Source: DATJBF01 sp035515475
GTDB lineage: Bacteria > Verrucomicrobiota > Verrucomicrobiia > Palsa-1439
DNA: 39,680 nt
NCBI GenBank assembly: GCA_035515475.1
Contig: DATJBF010000074.1
Location: 1-39,680 of the forward strand
Reading direction: 5' to 3'
The notes under the pieces were generated by a model, which saw nothing but the letters and a program-made list of their open reading frames with translations, did not search any database and was not told where the DNA came from. The position numbers were made by a program, and so were the translations under genes. Below are positions 1 to 6,435 of the stretch, in pieces (position 1 is the stretch's first letter; every line of letters starts with the position of its first letter).

Positions 1-122
1 GTCTGACTCCCGCGCAAGCGGGACTAAAGGCTCGAGGAAGACGACCTCGTTGATAGGCCAGGTGTGTAAACATGGTAACATGAAGCTGACTGGTACTAAT
101 CAGCCGTGCGGCTTGATCACTT
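1..122 (+). rRNA. rrl: 23S ribosomal RNA, 3' end (partial)
   Basis: The first 122 bases match the conserved 3' terminus of bacterial 23S rRNA: the block around GTTGATAGGCCAGGTGTGTA, then TGGTACTAAT and the closing CGGCTTGATCACTT. The gene enters from the left, so only its last domain is present. It is followed by a spacer and a 5S gene on the same strand, the usual 16S-23S-5S order. The exact last base (about 122) is estimated from family knowledge. Confidence 0.95.
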
Positions 123-166
123 GAATTTTCAGGCGATCGGCAATCGGTCGTCGGCGATCAGCCACA

Positions 167-344
167 AGCTGAAAGCTGATAGCCGAAAGCTGAGAGCCTG
201 GAAGAAGTGATTTGATCCAGCATCCCGTTGCAGTCGTGCCCCTCCTGTGTGCAATTGTCAGAGAATTGTTCTTTGAACAGTAGCTGTCAGCCATCAGCAG
301 TCAGCCGTCACCTGGCTGAAAGCTGAGAGCCGAAGGCTGATAGC
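167..344 (+). repeat. 23S-5S spacer with AGCTGA-type short repeats
   Basis: The 233-base spacer between 23S and 5S holds two similar blocks, at 167-198 and 314-344, each built from short units of the type GCTGAAAGCTGA and AGCCGAAAGC. Related CAGCC/TCAGC units lie at 284-310. The blocks are direct repeats with a few substitutions. No tRNA cloverleaf is visible. Such units are common intergenic repeats in some bacteria, and here they lie within transcribed pre-rRNA. Their function is unknown; they could help processing or be inert repeat spread. Confidence 0.6.
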
Positions 345-355
345 TTGTTTCCTTT

Positions 356-471
356 CCCGGTGGTCTTGCCGCGGTGGTCCCACCCGTTCCCATTCCGAAC
401 ACGGCCGTGAAACGCCGCAGGGCCGATGGTAGTGCCTGTATAGCTTGCGCGAGAGTAGGTCGCTGCCGGGG
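356..471 (+). rRNA. rrf: 5S ribosomal RNA
   Basis: A complete 5S rRNA of about 116 bases. The 5' strand of helix I (CCCGGTGG) pairs with the 3' end (CTGCCGGGG). The loop B/C region CCCACCCGTTCCCATTCCGA and the 3' half with CCGATGGTAGTGCCTG are the conserved landmarks. It lies about 233 bases after the 23S end and is followed by a strong hairpin terminator. A degenerate copy of its last third occurs near 1466-1511. Confidence 0.95.
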
Positions 472-480
472 TAATTTATG

Positions 481-520
481 AAAGCCCGTCCCGAATTTCT
501 TCGGGACGGGCTTTTCTTTT
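481..520 (+). terminator. rRNA operon intrinsic terminator
   Basis: A 14-bp perfect stem: AAAGCCCGTCCCGA at 481-494 pairs with its complement at 501-514 across a 6-base loop, and is followed by a T-rich tract. It stands 9 bases after the 5S end and is a textbook rho-independent terminator for the rRNA operon. Confidence 0.93.
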
Positions 521-530
521 CCTCTCAATC

Positions 531-560
531 TGTCATCCCGAGCCAGTCGAGGGATCTCAG
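531..560. repeat. dispersed short repeat (TGTCATCCCGAGC...GAGGGATCTCA type)
   Basis: The stretch beginning TGTCATCCCGAG and ending GAGGGATCTCAG resembles a short repeat seen between genes in many bacterial genomes. A related sequence lies at 1683-1710. Recognition is from memory of the pattern. No function can be read from the sequence. Confidence 0.4.
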
Positions 561-650
561 CCTCACCGGCTGAGTCGGAGCCGGTGCCGGTGCGAGGCGC
601 CTTGTGCTTGGAGGGCCATCCCGCCACGGCAGGATCGTAGCCGCGCCCGC

Positions 651-674
651 TGTAGCGGCGGTCTGCGACCGCCG
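651..674. repeat. single hairpin arm of the TGTAGCGGCG repeat family
   Basis: After TGTAG the sequence forms CGGCGGTC-TGC-GACCGCCG, a perfect 8-bp stem with a 3-base loop. It is one arm of a repeat that occurs as inverted pairs at 2968-3032 and 35949-36020, with a decayed single arm at 1657-1677. Confidence 0.75.
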
Positions 675-727
675 TCCGCCACCATCCGTCGTCGCCCGTC
701 TCACAACATTTCCTACTAATCTACCTA

Positions 728-756
728 CTGACTTACATGATGTGGTCATGTAGGAT
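728..756 (+). promoter_or_regulatory. Promoter with palindromic operator for the toxin-antitoxin pair
   Basis: A perfect inverted repeat, TACATGA-TGTGG-TCATGTA (734-752), lies 12 bases before the antitoxin start. CTGACT (728-733) and TAGGAT (751-756) could serve as -35 and -10 elements with 17-base spacing, which puts the palindrome almost exactly in the spacer. SpoVT/AbrB antitoxins normally repress their own operon through such sites. The repeat is seen directly; the promoter and operator roles are inferred. Confidence 0.55.
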
Positions 757-764
757 ATTGCACC

Positions 765-1058
765 ATGAAGTCAAACTACAAAACCGACACGATCTATTTC
801 ACCGTCAAAGGCCAGGTGGTCATCCCGCGCTGGCTGCGCAAGGAGTTCGACATCGAAGAAGGTACGCGCGCGATCGTGCAGGCCACCCCCGAGGGGATTC
901 TGCTCAAACCTGTGACCAGGGCCCGGATCCGTCGGCTCCGTGGCATCCTCAAACGGAAGCCGGGAGAGAAACCCTTCGCGCAGGAGTGGGCCGAATACAA
1001 GGCCGAGGAGAAAGCGCTGGAAGAAGCCAAGTATGCCCGCCTCACCGGTTCTCGATAG
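765..1058 (+). CDS. vapB: AbrB/MazE-fold antitoxin (VapB-type)
   Basis: A protein of 97 residues. Residues 8-48 fit the SpoVT/AbrB swapped-hairpin DNA-binding domain (TIYFTVKGQVVIPRWLRK, then the hydrophobic EGTRAIVQATPEGILLKPV). The C-terminal half is charged and helical and would wrap the toxin. It overlaps the PIN-domain gene downstream by 26 bases, the usual antitoxin-first order. A palindrome just upstream is the likely autoregulatory site. The ATG at 765 is the first start after that palindrome. The family is clear. Whether the pair is active is doubtful because the partner lacks one acidic residue. Confidence 0.88.
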   Translation: MKSNYKTDTIYFTVKGQVVIPRWLRKEFDIEEGTRAIVQATPEGILLKPVTRARIRRLRGILKRKPGEKPFAQEWAEYKAEEKALEEAKYARLTGSR

Positions 1059-1437
1059 CTTCGCCCTGCTCGCGTTCCTCCGAGACGAACCCGGCGTAGA
1101 GACAGTTGCCTCCATTCTGGAAAAGGCGGGAGCGCGCGAACAGCCCGTCCACATGACCGAAGTCAACTACGCCGAAGTCCAGTACATCGTCCGCCGCAAG
1201 GACGGCGAGGCCGCTTGGGGCGTGGTGGCGGGCGAATTGGTCGCCATGCCCATCCAGTTTCACCCCGCCGACGGTGCTCTGGCCGACCTTGCCGCCGACT
1301 TCAAAGCGCGATTCAAACTCAGTCTCGCCGGCGCCTTCGCCGCGGCACTCGCCAAGCTCCGCAACGCGGAACTGATCACTGGCGACAAGGATTTCAAACA
1401 GGTCGAAGACGAAATCAAAATCGCCTGGCTGAAATGA
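1033..1437 (+). CDS. vapC: PIN-domain toxin (VapC-type), possibly catalytically impaired
   Basis: A protein of 134 residues from the ATG at 1033, overlapping the antitoxin. This start puts the PIN signature VLDSFALLAFL right at the N-terminus. PIN toxins are Mg-dependent ribonucleases that usually cut tRNA or rRNA. Visible acidic positions are the N-terminal Asp of VLDS, the Glu of TEVNYAE, and the Asp in LITGDKDF. The segment that normally reads LADA, carrying the third active-site Asp, reads LSLAGAF here; GGC (Gly) stands where GAC (Asp) would be expected, a one-base difference. The toxin may therefore be weak or dead. A 5S rRNA remnant begins within 30 bases of the stop codon. Confidence 0.87.
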   Translation: MPASPVLDSFALLAFLRDEPGVETVASILEKAGAREQPVHMTEVNYAEVQYIVRRKDGEAAWGVVAGELVAMPIQFHPADGALADLAADFKARFKLSLAGAFAAALAKLRNAELITGDKDFKQVEDEIKIAWLK

Positions 1438-1465
1438 AACGGCAGTGGAACTCCGCAGAGCTGGC

Positions 1466-1511
1466 GGTAGTGCCTGTATACCTTGCGTGAGGGCACGTCA
1501 CTGCCGGGGTA
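1466..1511 (+). pseudogene. 5S rRNA 3'-end fragment (degenerate duplicate)
   Basis: These 46 bases match the end of the intact 5S (428-473) at 40 of 46 positions by hand alignment, from GGTAGTGCCTGTATA to CTGCCGGGGTA. Upstream, CCGCAG (1454-1459) may extend the match. The 5' two thirds of a 5S gene are missing, so this is not a functional rRNA. It starts 28 bases after the toxin stop codon and is followed by a decayed terminator, as in the intact locus. Confidence 0.82.
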
Positions 1512-1519
1512 GACTTGAA

Positions 1520-1558
1520 AAAGCCCGGACACATTTCTGTATTTGGGCTTTCGTTTTC
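1520..1558 (+). terminator. Degenerate copy of the rRNA terminator
   Basis: AAAGCCC (1520-1526) pairs with GGGCTTT (1545-1551) and is followed by a T-rich run. The inner part of the stem is mismatched, while the loop centre ATTTCT and the position after the 5S fragment copy those of the intact terminator at 481-520. It may still end transcription of the toxin-antitoxin operon. Confidence 0.65.
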
Positions 1559-1656
1559 TCGAGTTTCCAATCGCCGGTGTAGGACCAGTGACCTCACGCG
1601 GCGCTTGCCCGCGCGGCAATGTAGGAGCGGCGTTCCGACTGCGATCTTGCCGCTGG

Positions 1657-1677
1657 AGTGGCGGTCTGTGATCGCCG
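1657..1677. repeat. decayed hairpin arm of the TGTAGCGGCG family
   Basis: GGCGGTC-TGT-GATCGCC is a 7-bp stem with one G-T pair. It lacks the clean TGTAG lead of the other copies. The preceding stretch (1620-1645, GTAGGAGCGGCG) may be a further eroded arm. Confidence 0.5.
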
Positions 1678-1682
1678 TCGTC

Positions 1683-1710
1683 TGTACCCTGAGCTTGTCG
1701 AAGGGTCTCT
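1683..1710. repeat. dispersed short repeat (CCTGAGCTTGTCGAAGGGTC type)
   Basis: CCTGAGCTTGTCGAAGGGTC is a short intergenic motif seen in many bacterial genomes. It resembles the repeat at 531-560. It lies between the 5S remnant and the CBS gene; no role is evident. Confidence 0.4.
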
Positions 1711-1772
1711 CTCTGCCTAGCCGGATTATCAGTCGTCGCATTGGTGCCCTCCCTCCGCTATACTCTGGTGGC

Positions 1773-2420
1773 ATGATCGTCGGGATGTACATGACGCGGG
1801 ACGTCGAAACGATCGCCCCCGACACGACGTTGATCGACGCGATCCACACGATGTCGCGCCGTCAGATCCGGCGCCTGGTCGTGACCGACGAGGGCAATAT
1901 CGTGGGTATGGTCGGCCACCGCGATCTGGCGTACGCCTTCCCCGACCACATCAACCCGTTTTCTCCCGTGGCGGTTACGAGGACGGCGTCGGCTGGCAAA
2001 GTGAGGACGATCATGAAGCATCCCGTGATCACCGTCGAAGAGGACAAGCCGATCGAGCGGGCCGCGGCCTTGATGACCGAACACCACATCAGTTGCCTGC
2101 CGGTGACGAGCGGAGGCAAACTCGTGGGGATCATCACCGAGTCGGATATCTTTCGCGCGTTGGCCAAAGTCCTGTCGGACAAGGGGGACTCGGTCAGGAT
2201 CACGTTTGATCTCACGGAGAGTGAAGATGTCTTGTCGTTCCTGGCAAGGACAATCGAAAAATACGATCTGACTCTTTCGAGCTTTATCACGTTTCATGAC
2301 AACGACCGCCGGTTTGCCGTGGTGAGCGTCCACGGCCAGCGAGTGCGAAGTTTGGTGAACGAATTGTGGCAATCCGGACACCGGGTCGTGAGCGTTCTTC
2401 AATCAGCCGAGTGGGCTTGA
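1773..2420 (+). CDS. Tandem CBS-domain protein with C-terminal ACT-like region
   Basis: A protein of 215 residues. Two CBS motifs are visible: residues about 5-65 (MTRDVETIAPDTTLIDAIHT through GMVGHRDL) and about 75-130 (IMKHPVITVEEDKPIERAAA through GIITESDI). Together they would form a Bateman module that binds adenine nucleotides. Residues 140-215 look like a small ferredoxin-like or ACT-type domain. No catalytic domain is fused, so it probably acts as a stand-alone sensor for an unknown partner. The reading frame is open further upstream, but that part runs through the 5S remnant and repeats; the ATG at 1773 (alternative 1785) is preferred. TATACT at 1759-1764 would give an almost leaderless transcript. 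Confidence 0.82.
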   Translation: MIVGMYMTRDVETIAPDTTLIDAIHTMSRRQIRRLVVTDEGNIVGMVGHRDLAYAFPDHINPFSPVAVTRTASAGKVRTIMKHPVITVEEDKPIERAAALMTEHHISCLPVTSGGKLVGIITESDIFRALAKVLSDKGDSVRITFDLTESEDVLSFLARTIEKYDLTLSSFITFHDNDRRFAVVSVHGQRVRSLVNELWQSGHRVVSVLQSAEWA

Positions 2421-2967
2421 GGTCCATGGCTGCTCGGGCTTGTCCAACGAGCGGAGATTCGTCGGGTCGAACCGCGCGGCAGATCGCGCGTCCCCTCGAC
2501 ATGTTTGTCGGCTCGCGGGAACAGAATCGTACGCCGCGCCCAACAAAATGGTTCAACGGCGGGCGCACGTCTCCACCACCGGTCGCGAATCATGCACTCA
2601 CCACCTCACGATGTGGCTTCGGCACGCGAGTTGCGTTGCGTGATCATCCGGTGGCAATCGGCACGAACAACAAATCGATCGTGGGCGGCTCGGACACGAA
2701 GAATCCCGCGCGGCGGCGCGCGATCACCCCGGAGTTCACCACGTCTCGCGTGGCACTTGGGGCCTATACGTCGCCGCCGACAACCCCGGCGACACAACCT
2801 GCAACAACACGCAACTCGCACCCGCCGCGTATCCTTCACCCCGAGTCGCCCGCGTCCACGCCATCGGACTTGATTGCTGACCTGCTCGACGAACCTTGGG
2901 GTTACGCCCCCACGCACCAGAGCGACAGGGGCTGGCACACTCTGCTGTAGCGTGTTCCCTTCGGAAT
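2421..2967. other. Intergenic stretch, no supported gene
   Basis: About 550 bases with open frames on both strands, but their translations are Arg/Pro/Ser/Thr-rich, have no recognisable domain, and show no ribosome-binding site at a start. I see no tRNA, no CRISPR-type array and no clear transposon end. It may be an eroded gene, but nothing identifies one. Confidence 0.5.
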
Positions 2968-3032
2968 TGTAGCGGCGCTCGTGACCGCCGAACTTTCTGC
3001 CATCAAATCGGCGCTCACAGAGCGCCGCTACA
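2968..3032. repeat. Double-hairpin (inverted-pair) copy of the TGTAGCGGCG repeat
   Basis: Two 23-24-base arms in inverted orientation (2968-2990 and 3009-3032) flank an 18-base centre. The right arm folds as CGGCGCTC-ACA-GAGCGCCG. Read on the minus strand it is identical over 24 bases to the left arm of the copy at 35949-35972, 33 kb away. The left arm has one mismatch in its own stem. The element stands upstream of the AEC permease promoter. Confidence 0.82.
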
Positions 3033-3057
3033 ACGGATTGACACATGTTCGCCCGTT

Positions 3058-3102
3058 TTGACTTCCGCCGGATGATTCCCTACACTGCGCCGCCCTGAGA
3101 GG
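3058..3102 (+). promoter_or_regulatory. Sigma70-type promoter and ribosome-binding site of the AEC permease gene
   Basis: TTGACT (3058-3063), a 17-base spacer, then TACACT (3081-3086) is a good -35/-10 pair. GAGAGG (3097-3102) lies 5 bases before the ATG at 3108. A second TTGACA occurs at 3038-3043 without a matching -10. Confidence 0.6.
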
Positions 3103-3107
3103 CGCGC

Positions 3108-4106
3108 ATGGCTAACTGGCAAACCGTTCTCGTAAAAATCGCCGCGATGTTTCTGGTCATCGTCGTGGGTTGGGCGGCGCGGCGCCGCGGATATCTGGCC
3201 GCGGCGACGACGACCGTGCTGGGCCGGTTCGTGGTCGACGTGGCGCTGCCGGCGCTCGTGTTCACGGAAATGCTGCACTCGGTAACGGCGGCAGCCTTGC
3301 GCGAGGCATGGTTTGCTCCGTTGCTTAGCGCGGCGCTGATCCTGATCGCCTATGTCCCGGGCGTGCTGTTCGCCTCGGTGTTCAGCCACGGAGCGCAACG
3401 AAAGACGTTCGTGTTTCTGGTGTCGATCCCGAACTGGCTGTTCCTGCCGCTGCCGATCGTCGATGCAATGTACGGCGACGCCGGCGTGCGGACGTTGTTC
3501 CTCTACAACGTCGGCGCGCAACTCATGCTGTGGACCTTCGGCGTGTGGATCCTGCACGGGGGCGTAACGGCGCGCGAAGCGGCCCGCAACATCGTGACCA
3601 ACCCCGGCCTGATCGCGACGGCCGCGGGGATCATCGTGGCGCTGCTGGTCCCGTCGTCGAGCCAGTGGGAGACGATGACGAGCGCGACTGGCACACCGTT
3701 GAATCTGCTGGCCGGCGCGCTGGTGCAGGCAATGGCGATGGTGGGCAGCCTGACCATTCCGGTGTCGTTGCTCGCGATCGGTGCGCAACTCGGCGACCTC
3801 GAACTGTACGTGCACCGGCCCTCGCGCGCGTTGTGGGGCGTGCTGGTGGCTCGCTTGATCGCGGGACCGGTCCTGACCGCGGTAGTTGGCTGGTCCGTGC
3901 TGCGGGCCGGCGTACGCATCCCGGAAATCCCCCGCATGATTGCCTATCTGACGGCTACGATGCCCGTGGCGATTTCCTGTAGCGTGTTCACGGAACGATT
4001 CGGCGGCGACGTCTCACTCGGTGCCCAGGGAATCTTCTACAGTACGTTCTTCAGTCTGTTGACCGTGCCCGTGATTTTCTTTTTGATCCAAAGGTTGGGG
4101 CTGTAA
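3108..4106 (+). CDS. AEC-family (auxin efflux carrier-like) membrane permease
   Basis: A membrane protein of 332 residues with about ten hydrophobic helices in two blocks, the layout of the AEC/Mem_trans family. Typical traits are the N-terminal helix followed by GWAARRRGYL, the segment VDVALPALVFTEM, and PNWLFLPLPIVDAMYG. The middle has a short polar break (about residues 180-200) before the second helical bundle. Bacterial members move organic acids or similar anions; the substrate cannot be read from the sequence. It has its own promoter and strong ribosome-binding site. It is convergent with the nucleotidyltransferase gene and looks independent of the polysaccharide locus. Confidence 0.88.
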   Translation: MANWQTVLVKIAAMFLVIVVGWAARRRGYLAAATTTVLGRFVVDVALPALVFTEMLHSVTAAALREAWFAPLLSAALILIAYVPGVLFASVFSHGAQRKTFVFLVSIPNWLFLPLPIVDAMYGDAGVRTLFLYNVGAQLMLWTFGVWILHGGVTAREAARNIVTNPGLIATAAGIIVALLVPSSSQWETMTSATGTPLNLLAGALVQAMAMVGSLTIPVSLLAIGAQLGDLELYVHRPSRALWGVLVARLIAGPVLTAVVGWSVLRAGVRIPEIPRMIAYLTATMPVAISCSVFTERFGGDVSLGAQGIFYSTFFSLLTVPVIFFLIQRLGL

Positions 4107-4127
4107 GTGTCAGGACACGCCGTCAGA

Positions 4128-4200
4128 TCTCGTGCTCTTTCTCATGCTCATGCTCTGATGATTGCGGGAACGAGGGTAGGAGCACGGGCACGAGCAAGGG
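4128..4200. repeat. Imperfect inverted repeat of CTCRTGCTC units
   Basis: The spacer between two convergent genes holds CTCGTGCTC and CATGCTCATGCTC units facing GAGCACGGGCACGAGC. The two halves are roughly complementary. It could act as a bidirectional terminator-like fold, although no T-tract is present. Confidence 0.4.
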
Positions 4201-4209
4201 TCGGACGAA

Positions 4210-5139
4210 CTACTCCCACAGCGGGCTGGGGTAAGCGCCGCCGGCGACGAGGGCGCGGATGCTGGCGGCGACGCGTGGTTGATCCTTGCGATAGGTGACG
4301 CCGAACCACGAGTCAGGGGTCCGCAAGACTTTCAGCCTCACTTTGCCGGAGTTCACCAGCGAGTTGATCGCACTCGGGATGAAGAACTCGGCTTTGTCAT
4401 CGGATCCGCGCTTCTTCAGGAAATCAGCGAACAGCTCGCGGAGCTGGTCGAACAGTCCCGGCCGGAATCCCCAGAGATTCATCGACACGATTTCGTCGCC
4501 GGTGAGTTTATGCGTCGCGCCGGATTCGTCCATGTACTTCGCGCCCGAGCCCTCTTTCTCAATCTTCGTGAACTCGGCGATGGTCTTGAGGCAACCGTTG
4601 CTGTCGCACGAGCACACACCGCGAGACACGGCGCCATGCTCGGACAGCGTGTTGCGGAGTGCGAACCCGACCATCGAGTAATCTGAACTCCCCGACGTGA
4701 GTTGGTCGTGAAGAATCTTGTAGGACGCAGCGCCGTAGAAATCGTCGGCATTGATCGCGGCAAACGGTTCGCGAACCGCATCCGCACCCATAAGAATGGC
4801 ATGCCCGGTGCCCCACGGTTTCTGGCGAGAGGGCGGGACGGCGAAGCCGCGGGGTACCTTGTGGAGTTCCTGGAACACGTACTCAACGGGCGCTCGCTTC
4901 TCGTACTTGCGGCCGATCGTCTGGCGAAACGCGTCTTCGATGTCGTGGCGGATGACGAACACGATCTTGCCGAAACCGGCCCGCAACGCATCGTAGATCG
5001 AGTAATCGATGATCGTCTCGCCGGCGGGGCCGACGGGGTCGATTTGTTTGAGTCCGCCGTAGCGGCTCCCCAGGCCTGCGGCCAGAACGAGGAGCGATGG
5101 TTTCGGGGCCGCGGAATGGGTTTGTTCTTGCAAAACCAT
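4210..5139 (-). CDS. Sugar-phosphate nucleotidyltransferase family protein
   Basis: A protein of 309 residues. The N-terminal LLVLAAGLGSRYGGLKQ is the nucleotide-binding loop of the NTP_transferase fold. INADDFYG (about 127-134) provides the metal-binding Asp. The family transfers NMP from an NTP to a sugar phosphate to make an NDP-sugar; neither nucleotide nor sugar can be fixed here. AGGAG lies 7 bases before the ATG at 5139, which decides the start. It is transcribed away from the GT2 run that begins 98 bases to the right, so the two may share a control region. It is a plausible supplier of activated sugar for the locus. Confidence 0.85.
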   Translation of the reverse strand: MVLQEQTHSAAPKPSLLVLAAGLGSRYGGLKQIDPVGPAGETIIDYSIYDALRAGFGKIVFVIRHDIEDAFRQTIGRKYEKRAPVEYVFQELHKVPRGFAVPPSRQKPWGTGHAILMGADAVREPFAAINADDFYGAASYKILHDQLTSGSSDYSMVGFALRNTLSEHGAVSRGVCSCDSNGCLKTIAEFTKIEKEGSGAKYMDESGATHKLTGDEIVSMNLWGFRPGLFDQLRELFADFLKKRGSDDKAEFFIPSAINSLVNSGKVRLKVLRTPDSWFGVTYRKDQPRVAASIRALVAGGAYPSPLWE

Positions 5140-5237
5140 GTCTGACTCCTAACAATTCTGAGGCCTGCGTGCAAGAACAGGTCGAGCGCGATGCAATCAT
5201 TTCAATCCCCGGAAGAACTGCCGAACGGGAAGGCGGT

Positions 5238-6431
5238 ATGAGCCAGGACGACCAAATCGACGTTAGCGTGGTGATTCCCTGTTTGAACGAGGCGAACTCG
5301 ATTGCGCTCTGCATCGACAAGTCGCTGAAGGCGTTCCAGGAGGCGGACATCCGCGGCGAGGTCGTGGTCGGCGACAACGGATCGACGGACGGCTCGATCG
5401 GGATCGCGGAGCAACACGGGGCGCGCGTGGTGTCCGTGAAATTGAAGGGCTACGGCCACGCATTGCGCGGCGGAATCGACGCCGCGCGTGGTCAGTTCAT
5501 CATCATGGGCGATGCGGACGACAGTTATGATTTCAGCGAGGTGCCGCGGTTCGTGACGCAATGGCGCGAGGGTTACGAGGTCGTGATGGGCAACCGGTTC
5601 AAGGGGGAGATCAAGGCGGCGGCGATGCCCTGGCACCACCGGTACATCGGCAACCCCGTGCTCTCCGGCGTTCTGCGCGTGCTGTTTCACGCGCGGATCG
5701 GTGATTCGCATTGCGGCATGCGCGGATTCACCAAGGACGTCTACAAACGGATGGACCTGCGCACCACCGGCATGGAATTCGCCAGCGAGTTCGTCATCAA
5801 GGCCACCAAGCTCGGCGTGAAAATGACGGAGATCCCGGTCACCCTCTGGCCGGACAAACGGGGGCGGCCGCCGCACCTGCGCAGCTTTCGGGACGGCTGG
5901 CGGCATCTGCGGTTCATGCTGTTGTACGCGCCGAACTGGTTGTTCCTGTTGCCGGGCAGCGTGCTGATGGGTCTGGGCTTGGCGCTCGTGTTTTGGCTGT
6001 TGCCGGGGCCGCGGTGGGTCGGCCGGGTCCGCCTCGACATTCACACGATGTTCTTCGGGATGCTGTTTGCGATGCTGGGCATGCAGATCATCCTGATCGG
6101 CTTGTTCGCAAAAGTTTACTGTCACTCCGAACAGTTCGACGTCAACACGCGGTCGCTCGAGCGCTGGCTCAAACGGTTGCGGCTCGAACACGGCTTGATC
6201 AGTGGTGGCCTGCTCGCGCTCGTCGGGCTGGCGGGCGACATCGCTGTGTTCCTGCACTGGGCGGGACGGGGTTTCGGCTATCTCGAAGCGCCGGGCAGCG
6301 AGATGCGCGCGCTGATTTTTTGGTCGTTGTGGTTTTTCCTCGGCGTGCAGATCTTCTTTGCGTCGATGTTCCTCAGCATGCTGGGCGTCAGCCGGGGCAC
6401 CTTTATCGGCGACAAGGATTTTATCCAGTAG
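5238..6431 (+). CDS. GT2 glycosyltransferase with C-terminal membrane segments
   Basis: A protein of 397 residues. The N-terminal GT-A domain begins VSVVIPCLNEANSI. It contains VVGDNGSTDGS (44-53) and the metal-binding block MGDADDSYDF (90-99). DSHCGMRGF is typical of dolichol- or polyprenyl-phosphate hexose synthases. From about residue 240 there are four hydrophobic helices, so the enzyme is membrane-anchored. It probably transfers a hexose from an NDP-sugar to a polyprenyl phosphate, giving a donor for the GT-C enzymes encoded further right. The frame is open upstream, but the ATG at 5238 has the ribosome-binding site GGAAGG. The next gene starts 4 bases after its stop. Confidence 0.88.
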   Translation: MSQDDQIDVSVVIPCLNEANSIALCIDKSLKAFQEADIRGEVVVGDNGSTDGSIGIAEQHGARVVSVKLKGYGHALRGGIDAARGQFIIMGDADDSYDFSEVPRFVTQWREGYEVVMGNRFKGEIKAAAMPWHHRYIGNPVLSGVLRVLFHARIGDSHCGMRGFTKDVYKRMDLRTTGMEFASEFVIKATKLGVKMTEIPVTLWPDKRGRPPHLRSFRDGWRHLRFMLLYAPNWLFLLPGSVLMGLGLALVFWLLPGPRWVGRVRLDIHTMFFGMLFAMLGMQIILIGLFAKVYCHSEQFDVNTRSLERWLKRLRLEHGLISGGLLALVGLAGDIAVFLHWAGRGFGYLEAPGSEMRALIFWSLWFFLGVQIFFASMFLSMLGVSRGTFIGDKDFIQ

Positions 6432-6435
6432 GGCG

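Noticed and set aside
123..355. tRNA gene in the rRNA spacer
   Set aside because: No cloverleaf, no TTCGANNC T-loop with a fitting acceptor stem; the apparent structure comes from the AGCTGA repeats.
651..3032. CRISPR-like array from the repeated TGTAGCGGCG arms
   Set aside because: The copies are irregularly spaced, occur in both orientations, are separated by genes, and no cas gene is present.
2366..3046. Overlapping open frames on both strands in the gap after the CBS gene
   Set aside because: Low-complexity Arg/Pro/Thr-rich translations, no ribosome-binding site and no motif; one frame reads through the hairpin repeat.
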